DNA from: an uncultured Christensenellaceae bacterium
GTDB taxonomy: Bacteria > Bacillota > Clostridia > Christensenellales > Christensenellaceae
Assembly (NCBI GenBank): GCA_934373295.1
Contig: CAKROK010000032.1
Coordinates: forward strand, 1 to 22,465
Direction of reading: 5' to 3'
DNA: 22,465 nt
Shown: in pieces, positions 15,435 through 22,465 of the stretch
Position numbering within the stretch: the stretch's first letter is position 1
How the letters are laid out: each line of letters begins with the position of its first letter
Program-made: the position numbers and the translations under genes
The notes under the pieces: model-generated
The model's database searches: none
What the model saw: the letters and a program-made list of their open reading frames with translations, nothing else
What the model was told of the DNA's origin: nothing

Positions 15435-16753
15435 TTTATCCTTTCAAGCGCGGCGATAAAAAAGCCGTCTATGCCGTCCAACTGCGCGAAAAGCTGTATG
15501 CGCCCGTCCTGTGCGCGCTTCCGTAATGATTCCGGCAGGTCTTTTGAGATATCCGCGCTTTTGAAGTTTGGATGCTTCTTTAAAAAGGCGTCGATGATGT
15601 CGCCGTTTTCCCGTCTGTCTATGGTGCAGGTGGAGTATAACAGCCGCCCGCCCTTTTTTAAATATCTCGATGCCGTCTCGAGTATGTCCGCCTGAATGCG
15701 CGTCAGTTCGTCTATCTCCTCCCGTTTTTTTGAGAGCTTGATATCCGGCTTTCGGTATAACAGCCCGAGCGCAGAGCAGGGGACGTCCGCGAGCACTCTA
15801 TCGAATTTTTCATAGAAATTCGCAATGGGCGCGGCGGCGTCGTGTACTATCACCTGCGCATTTACGCCCAATCGCTCGAAGTTTTTTTTCATAAGCTCGG
15901 CGCGGTGCGGGTGAAGCTCCATTGCCACGAGCCTTTCGGGCAGGCTTTGCGCGGCGATTGCGGATTTTCCTCCCGGCGCGGCGCATACGTCTATCACGCT
16001 CATGTTTTTGCGGATATCCGCGCATCTCACCGCGAGCATTGACGATTCCTGCTGGACGGTCAGCTCGCCCTTTTTATACATTTTAAGCTCATCCACGGCG
16101 GTGATGTTCTTTATATACAGCGCGTCCGGGCAGTATTTCCCGTCATATACCTTAAACGCCGCGCCCGTCAGCCTGCGCGAGAGCTTTTCGGCGTCCTGCC
16201 CCTTTAGGCTGTTCGCGCGCACGCACGTCATCGCCCCGTCGTTTTTATACGCGAGCATATTCTCGGTGAAGTCAAAGCCGTAGTCAGATAAATACATCTC
16301 ACACAGCCATTCGGGGTAGCTGTAATTTACCGAAAGATATTTGACATCGCCGTCCTCCCTTTGGGGAAATGCGATGTTCTCCCGCTCACGGGCGATCTTG
16401 CGCAAGACCGCGTTAACGAAGCCCTTTAGCTGTCGCTTAGGCGTGCTTTCGGTGAGCTTTACGCACTCGTTCACAGCGGCGCTTTGGGGAACGCCGTCCA
16501 TGAACATGAGCTGAGCCACGCCCATGCGCAGGATGTTTCTTATGACGCGGTGTATGCGCTTGTTTTCGGTAAAGCTATTTATAATGTAGTCGATTTTTAT
16601 CTCATTTTCAATTACGGTATGGCAAAGCGCGGTGACAAACCGCCTGTCCCGCTCGTCCATGCCCTTTAGCTCGTCCTTTAATACGAGGTTTAAATATCCG
16701 CCCTGCTCGATGCTTTCGAGTATTTTAAGCGCGGTCTTTCTGGGAGAGCTCAT
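15431..16753 (-). CDS. rsmB: 16S rRNA m5C967 methyltransferase RsmB (Sun)
   Basis: RsmB methylates cytosine 967 of 16S rRNA using S-adenosylmethionine. The N-terminal NusB-like RNA-binding domain covers about residues 1-125. The methyltransferase domain has the SAM loop DVCAAPGGKS (255-264), the DVPCS motif with C326 and the STCT motif with C376, the two cysteines of the m5C mechanism. The length, 440 residues, is typical. The ATG overlaps the fmt stop as ATGA, and its own stop overlaps the rlmN start in the same way. In this conserved cluster it sits between fmt and rlmN, grouping translation-quality functions. Confidence 0.96.
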   Translation of the reverse strand: MSSPRKTALKILESIEQGGYLNLVLKDELKGMDERDRRFVTALCHTVIENEIKIDYIINSFTENKRIHRVIRNILRMGVAQLMFMDGVPQSAAVNECVKLTESTPKRQLKGFVNAVLRKIARERENIAFPQREDGDVKYLSVNYSYPEWLCEMYLSDYGFDFTENMLAYKNDGAMTCVRANSLKGQDAEKLSRRLTGAAFKVYDGKYCPDALYIKNITAVDELKMYKKGELTVQQESSMLAVRCADIRKNMSVIDVCAAPGGKSAIAAQSLPERLVAMELHPHRAELMKKNFERLGVNAQVIVHDAAAPIANFYEKFDRVLADVPCSALGLLYRKPDIKLSKKREEIDELTRIQADILETASRYLKKGGRLLYSTCTIDRRENGDIIDAFLKKHPNFKSADISKDLPESLRKRAQDGRIQLFAQLDGIDGFFIAALERIK

Positions 16754-17703
16754 GAATCATCCCTTCCCATGCGCTTTACGTCAATGGATTTTCCGCGCAA
16801 ATAGTCCTTTGCGCTCATGGGCTTTTTACCGGGGAACTGCAATTTGGTTATCTCGACAGCGCCCTCGCCCGCCTGGATATACAGGCCCTTTTTCGCGTCG
16901 CAGAGCAGTATGTCGCCCGGGTTCGCCGCGCCCGCTATGCCGCAGGGCGAAACCTCTAATATTTTCACCTTATCATCGCCGCAATAGGTGTACGCGACGG
17001 GGGCGGGGTTGCATCCCCTCACGAGGTTGGCTATAGAAACGGCGCTTGCCCGCCAGTTTATCTCGCCAAAGCCCTTTTTGAACATGGGGTAGTATGTCGC
17101 GAGGGCGGCGTCCTGCGGAGTCCTCTTTAAAGAGCCGTCAATGAGCTTTTCAAGCGTGCGCTTTAACGTCCTTGCGCCGAGGTGTGATAGCTGTTCGCGG
17201 AGCTGTCCGCCCGTGATGTTTTCGGGAATGTCGATGGCATCCTGCTCGAGTATGTCGCCCGCATCCAACTCATAAACCGTGTACATGGTGGTTATGCCCG
17301 TGCGCGTCTCGCCGTTTATCACAGCCATCTCGATGGGCGCGGCGCCGCGGTATTCGGGCAAAAGGGACGCATGGACGTTTATGCACCCGAGCGGGGGTAT
17401 CGCGAGGACTTCTCGCGATAAGATCTGCCCAAACGCCGCCGTTATCATGAGGTCGGGCTTCAGCTCGCTTAAAGCATCGACGCCCTCACGGCTCAGCTTT
17501 TCAAACTGATATACGGGTATGCCGTGCCTTTGCGCCGCCTCTTTTACGGGCGGGGGAGCTAATTTATGCCCTCTGCCCTTGGGTCTGTCCGGCTGGGTGA
17601 TGCAGGCTATCACGTTATAGCCCTCATCTAAAAGCATATCAAGCGAGGGTACGGCGAATTCCGGCGTACCCAAAAATACTATTTTAAGCTCGTCCTTTGT
17701 CAT
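16750..17703 (-). CDS. fmt: Methionyl-tRNA formyltransferase
   Basis: Fmt formylates the initiator Met-tRNA with 10-formyl-tetrahydrofolate. The catalytic segment NVHASLLPEYRGAAPI (109-124) includes N109 and H111, and LDAGDIL follows. The N-terminal Rossmann half begins KIVFLGTPEFAVPSL. The start is set at the ATG at 17703, giving 317 residues. GAGGAG lies four bases upstream, inside the end of def, and only one base separates the def stop from this ATG. The frame is open eight codons further upstream, but that extension would overlap def and has no better site. The stop overlaps rsmB as ATGA. Pairing with def is functional: the formyl group added here is removed by the deformylase. Confidence 0.96.
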   Translation of the reverse strand: MTKDELKIVFLGTPEFAVPSLDMLLDEGYNVIACITQPDRPKGRGHKLAPPPVKEAAQRHGIPVYQFEKLSREGVDALSELKPDLMITAAFGQILSREVLAIPPLGCINVHASLLPEYRGAAPIEMAVINGETRTGITTMYTVYELDAGDILEQDAIDIPENITGGQLREQLSHLGARTLKRTLEKLIDGSLKRTPQDAALATYYPMFKKGFGEINWRASAVSIANLVRGCNPAPVAYTYCGDDKVKILEVSPCGIAGAANPGDILLCDAKKGLYIQAGEGAVEITKLQFPGKKPMSAKDYLRGKSIDVKRMGRDDS

Positions 17704-17704
17704 A

Positions 17705-18181
17705 TTACTCCTCAAAATCGGGCTCATCGTCGTCGAAGAGCTCCTCCTCCATTATGTCTATAAAGAGCTGACCCTCGAGGTGGTCGCATTCATGGCAGAT
17801 CGCGCGCGCGAAGAGGTCCTCCGCCTCGTATATGACCTCGTTACCCTCGCGGTCGAGCGCCTTTGCCTTGACTTTCATCGGGCGGGTGACTATGCCCCGG
17901 CGTCCCTCACAGGAAAGACAGCCCTCCTCGCCCGTCTGTTCGCCCTCTCTTTCGAGAATAACGGGGTTTATTAGCTCGACCAGTCCCTCGCCTATGTCTA
18001 TCACGACCACGCGGCGAAGCACGCCCACCTGCGGCGCGGCGAGGCCCACTCCGTCATATGAATACATGGTCTCCGCCATGTCGTCCAAAAGCTGTGTTAT
18101 GCGGGGGGTTATCTCCTTGACCTCTCTCGACTTCTTCCGCAGCCTGTCGTCAGGCTCCTGTAAAACTATTCTAAGCGCCAT
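17705..18181 (-). CDS. def: Peptide deformylase
   Basis: This metalloenzyme removes the formyl group from nascent proteins at the ribosome exit. All three family motifs are present: GVGLAAPQ (44-51), EGCLS with the metal ligand C88, and HECDH (130-134) with the two His ligands and the catalytic Glu. At 158 residues, ending in an acidic tail (EEELFDDDEPDFEE), it resembles type 1 clostridial enzymes. GAGGAGTG, nine to ten bases before the ATG, overlaps the priA stop. The stop lies one base before the fmt start, and the fmt ribosome binding site is embedded in its last codons. Confidence 0.97.
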   Translation of the reverse strand: MALRIVLQEPDDRLRKKSREVKEITPRITQLLDDMAETMYSYDGVGLAAPQVGVLRRVVVIDIGEGLVELINPVILEREGEQTGEEGCLSCEGRRGIVTRPMKVKAKALDREGNEVIYEAEDLFARAICHECDHLEGQLFIDIMEEELFDDDEPDFEE

Positions 18182-18194
18182 ATTTATTCACTCC

Positions 18195-20429
18195 TCAATT
18201 GATATCGAACGGATCTATGTCCAGGCTGACGGAAACGCCGCCCTTGCCGCATTTTTCCCATATGTCGTACAGCCTGCCTTTGAGCGGGCGGGTACGCTCG
18301 TTTTTTATGACGCGCAGCAGTATGTGATATCTGTACTGCCCGTCCAATTTGTCTATGGGCGCGGCCTTTGCCGTAAATATTAGTATATCATTTTCTATGC
18401 CCTTTAGTAAAGGCTTTATCTGCTTTTCAAGCTCCATGCACAGCCCGCTCACGCGCTCGAGGTTTTTTCCGGTAAACACAAGGCGGTATATCGTGGAAAA
18501 GGGCGGGCGGATGAGCCTCTTTCTCTCGCTCATCTCACGCTCGTACATCCCCTTGTAGTCGTGCTCCACGGCGAAGCGTATGGCGTAATTCGCCGGGTCA
18601 TAGGTCTGTATGATGACTTTTCCCGGTTTTTTTCGTCCGGCGCGCCCTCCGACCTGCTCTATCATTGAAAACGTCCGCTCCTGTGAGCGGTAATCGCCGT
18701 ATGTGAGCATCGTATCCGCGTTGATTACGGCGGCGAGTGTCACGTTGTCAAAATCCAGCCCTCTTGCGATCATCTGCGTGCCTATTAAAATATCCGCATT
18801 GCCCGCGCGGAAGCTCTCATAAATTTGCCTGTGCGCGTCCTTTTTGCGCGTCGTGTCAAAGTCCATGCGCAGTATGCGCGCGTCGGGAATCAGCTCGGCT
18901 AACTCGTCCTCCACCCTCTGCGTACCGCTGCCCACGGAGCGCACAAAGCGGCTGCCGCAGGAGGGGCATATGCGCTCAAAGGGGAATATCCTCCCGCAAT
19001 AGTGGCACATGAGCACGTCCCTGCCGTCCTGCTTATGTAGCTTTAGGGGGATATCGCAGCTCGTACACATCATTGTTGCGCCGCATTTTACGCACTGCAC
19101 GCTTGCGGCAAAGCCCCGCCTGTTTAAAAAGAGCATTGCCTGCTCCCCGCGGGAGAGCGTGCGTTTAAGCTCCTTAAACAGTGCGCCGCTTATGGTGCGG
19201 TCGTTTCCGCGCAAAATCTCGTTTCGCATGTCCACCACGCACATCTCAGGCAGTCTCATCCCGCGCACGCGCTCGGGCATCTCGATAAGCTCATACATGC
19301 CGAGCTTGGCGCGCGCATAGCTCTCTATGCGCGGCGTGGCCGACGCAAGCACGAGCACGCCGCCGTTAAGAGCACTTCTCCACCGCGCGATATCCGCCGC
19401 GTGATAGGGCGGGTGGTTATCCGCACGGTAGCTCTGCTCATGCTCCTCGTCGATTATTATCAGCCCGAGGTTTTTTAAGGGAAGGAAAACCGCGCTCCTC
19501 GCGCCCACGGCGATGTCCGCCTCCCCGCGCATGACCCGCCGCCATTCGTCGTATTTTTCTCCGTCGGAAAGCCCGCTGTGAAATACGGCTATCCTCTGCC
19601 CGAAGTGCGCGCGAAATATGCTCAAAAGCTGTGGCGTGAGCGATATTTCCGGAACGAGCACGAGCGCGCTCTTTTTTAATAAAAGCGCATTTTTGACCGC
19701 GGCGATATACACCTCCGTCTTTCCCGAGCCGGTCACGCCGTGCAGCAGTATGGTCTTTTTTTCACCCGCCGCGACGCGCGCGTTTATGGTATCTATCGCG
19801 TTTTTTTGAGAGGGGGTGTATTCTATATCCGGATCGCTTATATCGCAAAGTGTTTCATATGGACGGCGCAGCTTTTCCAAAAAGAACTCCTCCGCCGCGC
19901 CCAGCTCTATCAAGCGTCTCACGGCGGCGTTATCAAGCTCTGCGGAGGGCGCGGGGCCATCCTTAAGCATATTAATCACATCAAGGCGGTTTTTCGCCTT
20001 CAGCTTGCCGTTTTTTGTATAGCAATCCGAGGTAAGCGCGTCGATATCAACATCCGGTAAAAGGCGTATCATGCGTATGCTCTTTTCCTTAATGCGCGCG
20101 CCCCTCATCGCCGCGGGGTACATCAGCCTAAGCGCGAACGCAAGCGTCGTGCGGTATTCGCGCCGCATAAGCTCACATAGCTTTATCTGCTCCTCCGTGA
20201 CTATAGGCTCGGGATCGATTATATCGAGAACGGGGCGTATTTTATCCGCGCGGCATTCGGGCGAGTCGGTAAATCCAAGCACCATGCCCTCGATAGTGCG
20301 CGTTGAAAAGGGCACGTGGACGCGCACGCCCGGTATAAGGTGCATGTCAACGGGTATGCTGTATTCAAATATCATGTCGACGTTCGTGTGGGTGATGTCG
20401 ACGATTATCTTTGCGTAGCTTTGTTTCAT
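18195..20429 (-). CDS. priA: Primosomal protein N' (replication-restart helicase PriA)
   Basis: PriA binds stalled forks and reloads the replicative helicase. After the N-terminal DNA-binding part come Walker A GVTGSGKT (231-238), DEEH (327-330) and the cysteine-rich zinc region (446-491, CVKCG, CTSC, CHYC, CPSC). The C-terminal helicase lobe contains GTQMIARGLDFDNV and GRAGR. The start is set at the ATG at 20429 (744 residues). An upstream GTG at 20456 lies across the apparent -10 element and is unlikely. No Shine-Dalgarno sequence precedes the ATG, whereas TGCTATAAT ends only six bases before it, so the message may be leaderless. It heads the operon, with def 13 bases downstream. Confidence 0.96.
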   Translation of the reverse strand: MKQSYAKIIVDITHTNVDMIFEYSIPVDMHLIPGVRVHVPFSTRTIEGMVLGFTDSPECRADKIRPVLDIIDPEPIVTEEQIKLCELMRREYRTTLAFALRLMYPAAMRGARIKEKSIRMIRLLPDVDIDALTSDCYTKNGKLKAKNRLDVINMLKDGPAPSAELDNAAVRRLIELGAAEEFFLEKLRRPYETLCDISDPDIEYTPSQKNAIDTINARVAAGEKKTILLHGVTGSGKTEVYIAAVKNALLLKKSALVLVPEISLTPQLLSIFRAHFGQRIAVFHSGLSDGEKYDEWRRVMRGEADIAVGARSAVFLPLKNLGLIIIDEEHEQSYRADNHPPYHAADIARWRSALNGGVLVLASATPRIESYARAKLGMYELIEMPERVRGMRLPEMCVVDMRNEILRGNDRTISGALFKELKRTLSRGEQAMLFLNRRGFAASVQCVKCGATMMCTSCDIPLKLHKQDGRDVLMCHYCGRIFPFERICPSCGSRFVRSVGSGTQRVEDELAELIPDARILRMDFDTTRKKDAHRQIYESFRAGNADILIGTQMIARGLDFDNVTLAAVINADTMLTYGDYRSQERTFSMIEQVGGRAGRKKPGKVIIQTYDPANYAIRFAVEHDYKGMYEREMSERKRLIRPPFSTIYRLVFTGKNLERVSGLCMELEKQIKPLLKGIENDILIFTAKAAPIDKLDGQYRYHILLRVIKNERTRPLKGRLYDIWEKCGKGGVSVSLDIDPFDIN

Positions 20430-20435
20430 ATCAAT

Positions 20436-20444
20436 ATTATAGCA
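20436..20444 (-). promoter_or_regulatory. Extended -10 promoter of the priA operon
   Basis: The minus strand reads TGCTATAAT, a full extended -10 element, with no convincing -35. The expected start of transcription is at or next to the A of the priA ATG at 20429. It lies 20 bases from the -35 of the divergent aminopeptidase promoter. Confidence 0.6.
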
Positions 20445-20464
20445 TATATCGCGCACCGCCGTGC

Positions 20465-20493
20465 TTGAAAAACTGTCATAAAAGAGCTAAAAT
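20465..20493 (+). promoter_or_regulatory. M18 aminopeptidase promoter
   Basis: TTGAAA (20465-20470) and TAAAAT (20488-20493) are 17 bases apart. Transcription would begin near 20500, about 35 bases before the ATG. Confidence 0.75.
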
Positions 20494-20534
20494 ATCATTA
20501 AAAGAGAAATTGAAATGTGAAAGGAGAACCTTTT

Positions 20535-21914
20535 ATGAAAAACGCATTTTTGAAATACGATAAGTTTGAAAGAACGGAGCTTGAGGTGCTGTGCGCGGGA
20601 TATCGCGAGTATCTCGATTCCGCAAAGACGGAACGCGAGGCGGTGAACGAGGCGGTAAGGATAGCGCAGTCCTACGGCTTTAGGGATATTACGACGCTGA
20701 CGGACGGCGATAAGCTGAAGCCGGGTGACAAGGTCTATGCGATAAATATGAAGAAGAACGTACTGCTTACGGTAATAGGCAGTCAGCCGATGGATGAGGG
20801 GTTGAATATCATAATCTCCCATGTGGATTCCCCGCGTTTGGACGCAAAGCCCATGCCTGTTTATGAGCGCGACGGTTTGGCGTACCTCGACACGCATTAT
20901 TACGGCGGAATAAAGAAATACCAGTGGACGGCGCTCCCGCTCGCGATACACGGCGTTGTGGCGAAAAAGGACGGCGCGGTAATAGACGTCGTGATAGGCG
21001 AGGATGACGACGATCCCGTTTTCTGCATATCCGACCTTCTTCCGCATTTGGGCAAGGATCAGATGCAAAAAAAGGCGGCGGAGGTCGTAGAGGGTGAGTC
21101 ATTAAACGTCCTCATAGCGAGCGAGCCGCTCGAAGGGGAGGATAAGGACGCAGCAAAGGCGATGCTTTTAAAGCTGCTTAAAGAAAAATACGATATCGAT
21201 GAGGACGATTTCCAGAGCGCGGAGCTTGAGGTCGTCCCCGCGGGCAGAGCGAGAGAAATGGGCTTTGACCGTTCAATGATATTGGCATACGGTCATGACG
21301 ACAAGGTCTGCGCATATCCCGCGCTGGAGGCGATACTATCGCTTGAGGATGCGCCCGAACGCACTGCCGTCACCATTTTGGTCGATAAGGAGGAGATAGG
21401 CAGCGAGGGCGCGACGGGCATGCATTCGCGCTTCTTTGAGAACACTGTCGCGGAGATAATGGACAAGGCGGGCGACTACAGCGAGTTAAAGCTGCGCCGC
21501 GCGCTTTCTAAGAGTATGCTCTTATCCGCGGACGTGACGGCGGCATATGACCCCAACTATCCCGAGCCGTATGACAAGACGAGCAGCGCGTTCATGGGCG
21601 GCGGCATCTGCCTTTGTAAGTATACGGGCCACCGCGGAAAGTCGGGCGCGAACGACGCAAATGCGGAATACCTTGCGCGCTTGAGAAAGGTTTTCGACGA
21701 CGCGGGCGTGATGTATCAGACGGGCGAGTTAGGGAAGGTCGACCAGGGCGGCGGCGGAACGATAGCCTATATTTTAGCGGTATACGGCATGGAGGTCGTG
21801 GATTGCGGCGTACCCATGCTTTCAATGCACGCGCCGTGGGAGATAGTTAGCAAGGCGGACGTGTATGAGGCGTATCGCTGCTACTGCGCTTTCTTTAAAA
21901 ATGCGGTGAAGTAA
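20535..21914 (+). CDS. M18-family zinc aminopeptidase
   Basis: M18 aminopeptidases are cytosolic, large oligomeric di-zinc enzymes that remove N-terminal residues from peptides. Visible are ISHVDSPRLDAKP with H96 and D98, the central AYGHDDKVCAYPAL, DKEEIGSEG with the tandem Glu286-Glu287, and the late SMHAPWEI with H432. Together these match the metal ligands and general base of the family. The product is 459 residues, normal for bacterial members. The ATG at 20535 has AGGAG eight bases upstream; the ATG six codons earlier lies over that site and is rejected. The gene is divergent from priA and ends 53 bases before the antisense-RNA promoter. Only a poor hairpin (GAGCC-TGAC-GGCAGCTC) is seen between them. 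Confidence 0.95.
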   Translation: MKNAFLKYDKFERTELEVLCAGYREYLDSAKTEREAVNEAVRIAQSYGFRDITTLTDGDKLKPGDKVYAINMKKNVLLTVIGSQPMDEGLNIIISHVDSPRLDAKPMPVYERDGLAYLDTHYYGGIKKYQWTALPLAIHGVVAKKDGAVIDVVIGEDDDDPVFCISDLLPHLGKDQMQKKAAEVVEGESLNVLIASEPLEGEDKDAAKAMLLKLLKEKYDIDEDDFQSAELEVVPAGRAREMGFDRSMILAYGHDDKVCAYPALEAILSLEDAPERTAVTILVDKEEIGSEGATGMHSRFFENTVAEIMDKAGDYSELKLRRALSKSMLLSADVTAAYDPNYPEPYDKTSSAFMGGGICLCKYTGHRGKSGANDANAEYLARLRKVFDDAGVMYQTGELGKVDQGGGGTIAYILAVYGMEVVDCGVPMLSMHAPWEIVSKADVYEAYRCYCAFFKNAVK

Positions 21915-21967
21915 AGTTGAATGACGAAATCGGCGAAAATTGAGCCTGACGGCAGCTCTTTCGCGTA

Positions 21968-21996
21968 TTGACTTTATTGAATTTGCATAATATAAT
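21968..21996 (+). promoter_or_regulatory. Promoter of the putative antitoxin RNA
   Basis: TTGACT (21968-21973) and TATAAT (21991-21996) are exactly 17 bases apart, among the best promoters in the window. No gene on the plus strand follows; only the short region antisense to the toxin end does. Transcription should start near 22003. Confidence 0.8.
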
Positions 21997-22002
21997 AAGT
22001 AT

Positions 22003-22085
22003 AGATAAGGCGTTGCCGATAGACGGTCAACCCTTAGGACTTATAAAAAATAGTCGCGAAGGTTGAAATATGGCGGCTATTTTTT
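22003..22085 (+). ncRNA. Putative antisense antitoxin RNA of a type I module
   Basis: The predicted RNA is about 83 nt, from the strong promoter at 21968-21996 to the T-run at 22080-22085. Its 3' half is a hairpin with arms 22045-22057 and 22073-22085 (13 pairs including one U-G). Its last 40 or so bases are antisense to the final codons and terminator of the holin-like toxin mRNA, the convergent layout known from TxpA/RatA and BsrG/SR4. Its 5' half carries GGCGTTGCC and CGGTCAACCCTT, which recur in the same sense in the toxin leader. The RNA itself is inferred, not observed. Confidence 0.65.
22045..22085. terminator. Bidirectional terminator shared by toxin mRNA and antisense RNA
   Basis: AAAAAATAGTCGC (22045-22057) faces GCGGCTATTTTTT (22073-22085). 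On the plus strand the one odd position is a U-G pair. On the minus strand it is a C-A mismatch, so stopping may be less efficient there. The toxin stop codon (22077-22079) lies inside the stem. Confidence 0.8.
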
Positions 22086-22169
22086 GTTACTGTTTTGCAT
22101 ACACCCGATGATGAGTGCGGCAAAAGTGACAAGTAACATAAGTAAATTAATGACTTCATTAAAGCTCAT
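22077..22169 (-). CDS. Small holin-like membrane toxin (type I toxin-antitoxin)
   Basis: A 30-residue peptide starting MSFNEVINLLMLLVTFAALI and ending in NSNKK. One hydrophobic helix spans about residues 6-24, followed by a short polar, basic tail. This matches the short putative holin-like toxins found in many Bacillota, whose overproduction damages the membrane. AAAGGGGGTGA, a nearly full-length Shine-Dalgarno sequence, ends six bases before the ATG, which is strong support for so small a gene. The TAG stop sits in a terminator stem. A consensus promoter at 22291-22319 gives a leader of about 115 bases. An opposing promoter at 21968 would make an antisense RNA overlapping the 3' end. Toxicity is inferred from family resemblance and layout only. 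Confidence 0.8.
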   Translation of the reverse strand: MSFNEVINLLMLLVTFAALIIGCMQNSNKK

Positions 22170-22176
22170 GCTATTC

Positions 22177-22222
22177 ACCCCCTTTCCATTACTCTCAATT
22201 AGGAAGATAATGAAGAGAGGGT
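22177..22222 (-). promoter_or_regulatory. Toxin ribosome binding site and its self-pairing leader segment
   Basis: In the toxin mRNA, ACCCUCUCUUC (22222-22212) can pair with GGAAAGGGGGU (22187-22177), which contains the ribosome binding site: ten of eleven positions match, two of them G-U pairs. The full-length message may therefore be translationally silent until it is refolded or processed, as in several known type I toxins. Confidence 0.5.
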
Positions 22223-22290
22223 CGACCGCCTACCGTGTTCTTGGCAACGCCCAGTACAAATACCGATCATTCGATAAGTGTACCACCTAC

Positions 22291-22319
22291 ATAATACAAC
22301 ATCTTCCGTCGCATTTCAA
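22291..22319 (-). promoter_or_regulatory. Toxin gene promoter
   Basis: On the minus strand TTGAAA (22314-22319) and TATTAT (22291-22296) are 17 bases apart. Transcription should start near 22284. An inverted repeat CGCATTT-N8-AAATGCG (22310-22331) covers the -35 element and may be an operator. Confidence 0.75.
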
Positions 22320-22465
22320 TAGAAAAATGCGATTGTGATGCGAAAAATTGCGTGTCGCTGCTTTTTCGGAAACGTTTGATATGAAAAATGGCGATTGCAG
22401 AGAATGACGATTTTTCGACAAAACCTGTAAAAAACCGAATTAATAATAAGGTATCTCTTTTGGCG

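Noticed and set aside
20487..21068. 193-codon minus-strand frame opposite the aminopeptidase
   Set aside because: It lies over conserved catalytic codons of the M18 enzyme and shows no independent coding evidence.
21914..21958. Possible third, partial copy of the 120-bp structured repeat (ATGACGAAA...TTGAGCCT...CGGCAG)
   Set aside because: Only one end resembles the family, the match is loose and the inverted partner is missing, so it is not supported as a copy.

Overview
The window looks like a chromosomal segment of an uncultured member of the Bacillota, class Clostridia. The evidence is the gene order priA-def-fmt-rsmB-rlmN-phosphatase/kinase-rsgA-rpe, a Noc/ParB-type protein, a BspA-like leucine-rich-repeat surface protein with fibronectin-type domains, an M18 aminopeptidase, strong Shine-Dalgarno sites and Gram-positive promoter spacing. 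Several genes end in TGA next to terminators or start codons, so the standard bacterial code applies. No tRNA, rRNA, CRISPR array, insertion sequence or prophage was seen.

Left part (1-7470): proS and typA lie on the minus strand. A divergent LRR surface-protein gene lies on the plus strand and carries an in-frame TGA at codon 7 of its apparent signal peptide. A cassette of about 155 bp (terminator, two 20-bp-spaced direct repeats, promoter) occurs twice in opposite orientation, at the left edge and before the noc-like gene.

Middle (7471-10080): the noc-like gene, a coiled-coil protein of unknown function, and about 620 bp of non-coding DNA full of hairpins and degenerate repeats.

Right-centre (10079-20429, minus strand): a tightly packed operon read from priA to rpe, mostly joined by ATGA overlaps. 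It serves replication restart (PriA), N-terminal formyl-methionine handling (Fmt, Def), rRNA modification (RsmB, RlmN), ribosome assembly (RsgA) and the pentose phosphate pathway (Rpe). The PP2C phosphatase and the PrkC/Stk-type PASTA kinase, usually two adjacent genes, are one continuous 876-codon reading frame here. A 120-bp structured repeat precedes it, and a relative of that repeat lies between typA and proS. priA seems to be transcribed from an extended -10 promoter so close to its ATG that the message would be leaderless.

Right edge (20465-22465): a divergent M18 aminopeptidase, followed by the most striking locus, an apparently complete type I toxin-antitoxin module. A 30-residue holin-like membrane peptide with a very strong ribosome binding site lies on the minus strand. 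A consensus promoter on the plus strand would make an antisense RNA of about 83 nt that converges on it and shares a bidirectional terminator. The toxin leader can pair with its own ribosome binding site, and the antisense RNA and the toxin leader share a GGCGTTGCC...CGGTCRACCCTY motif.
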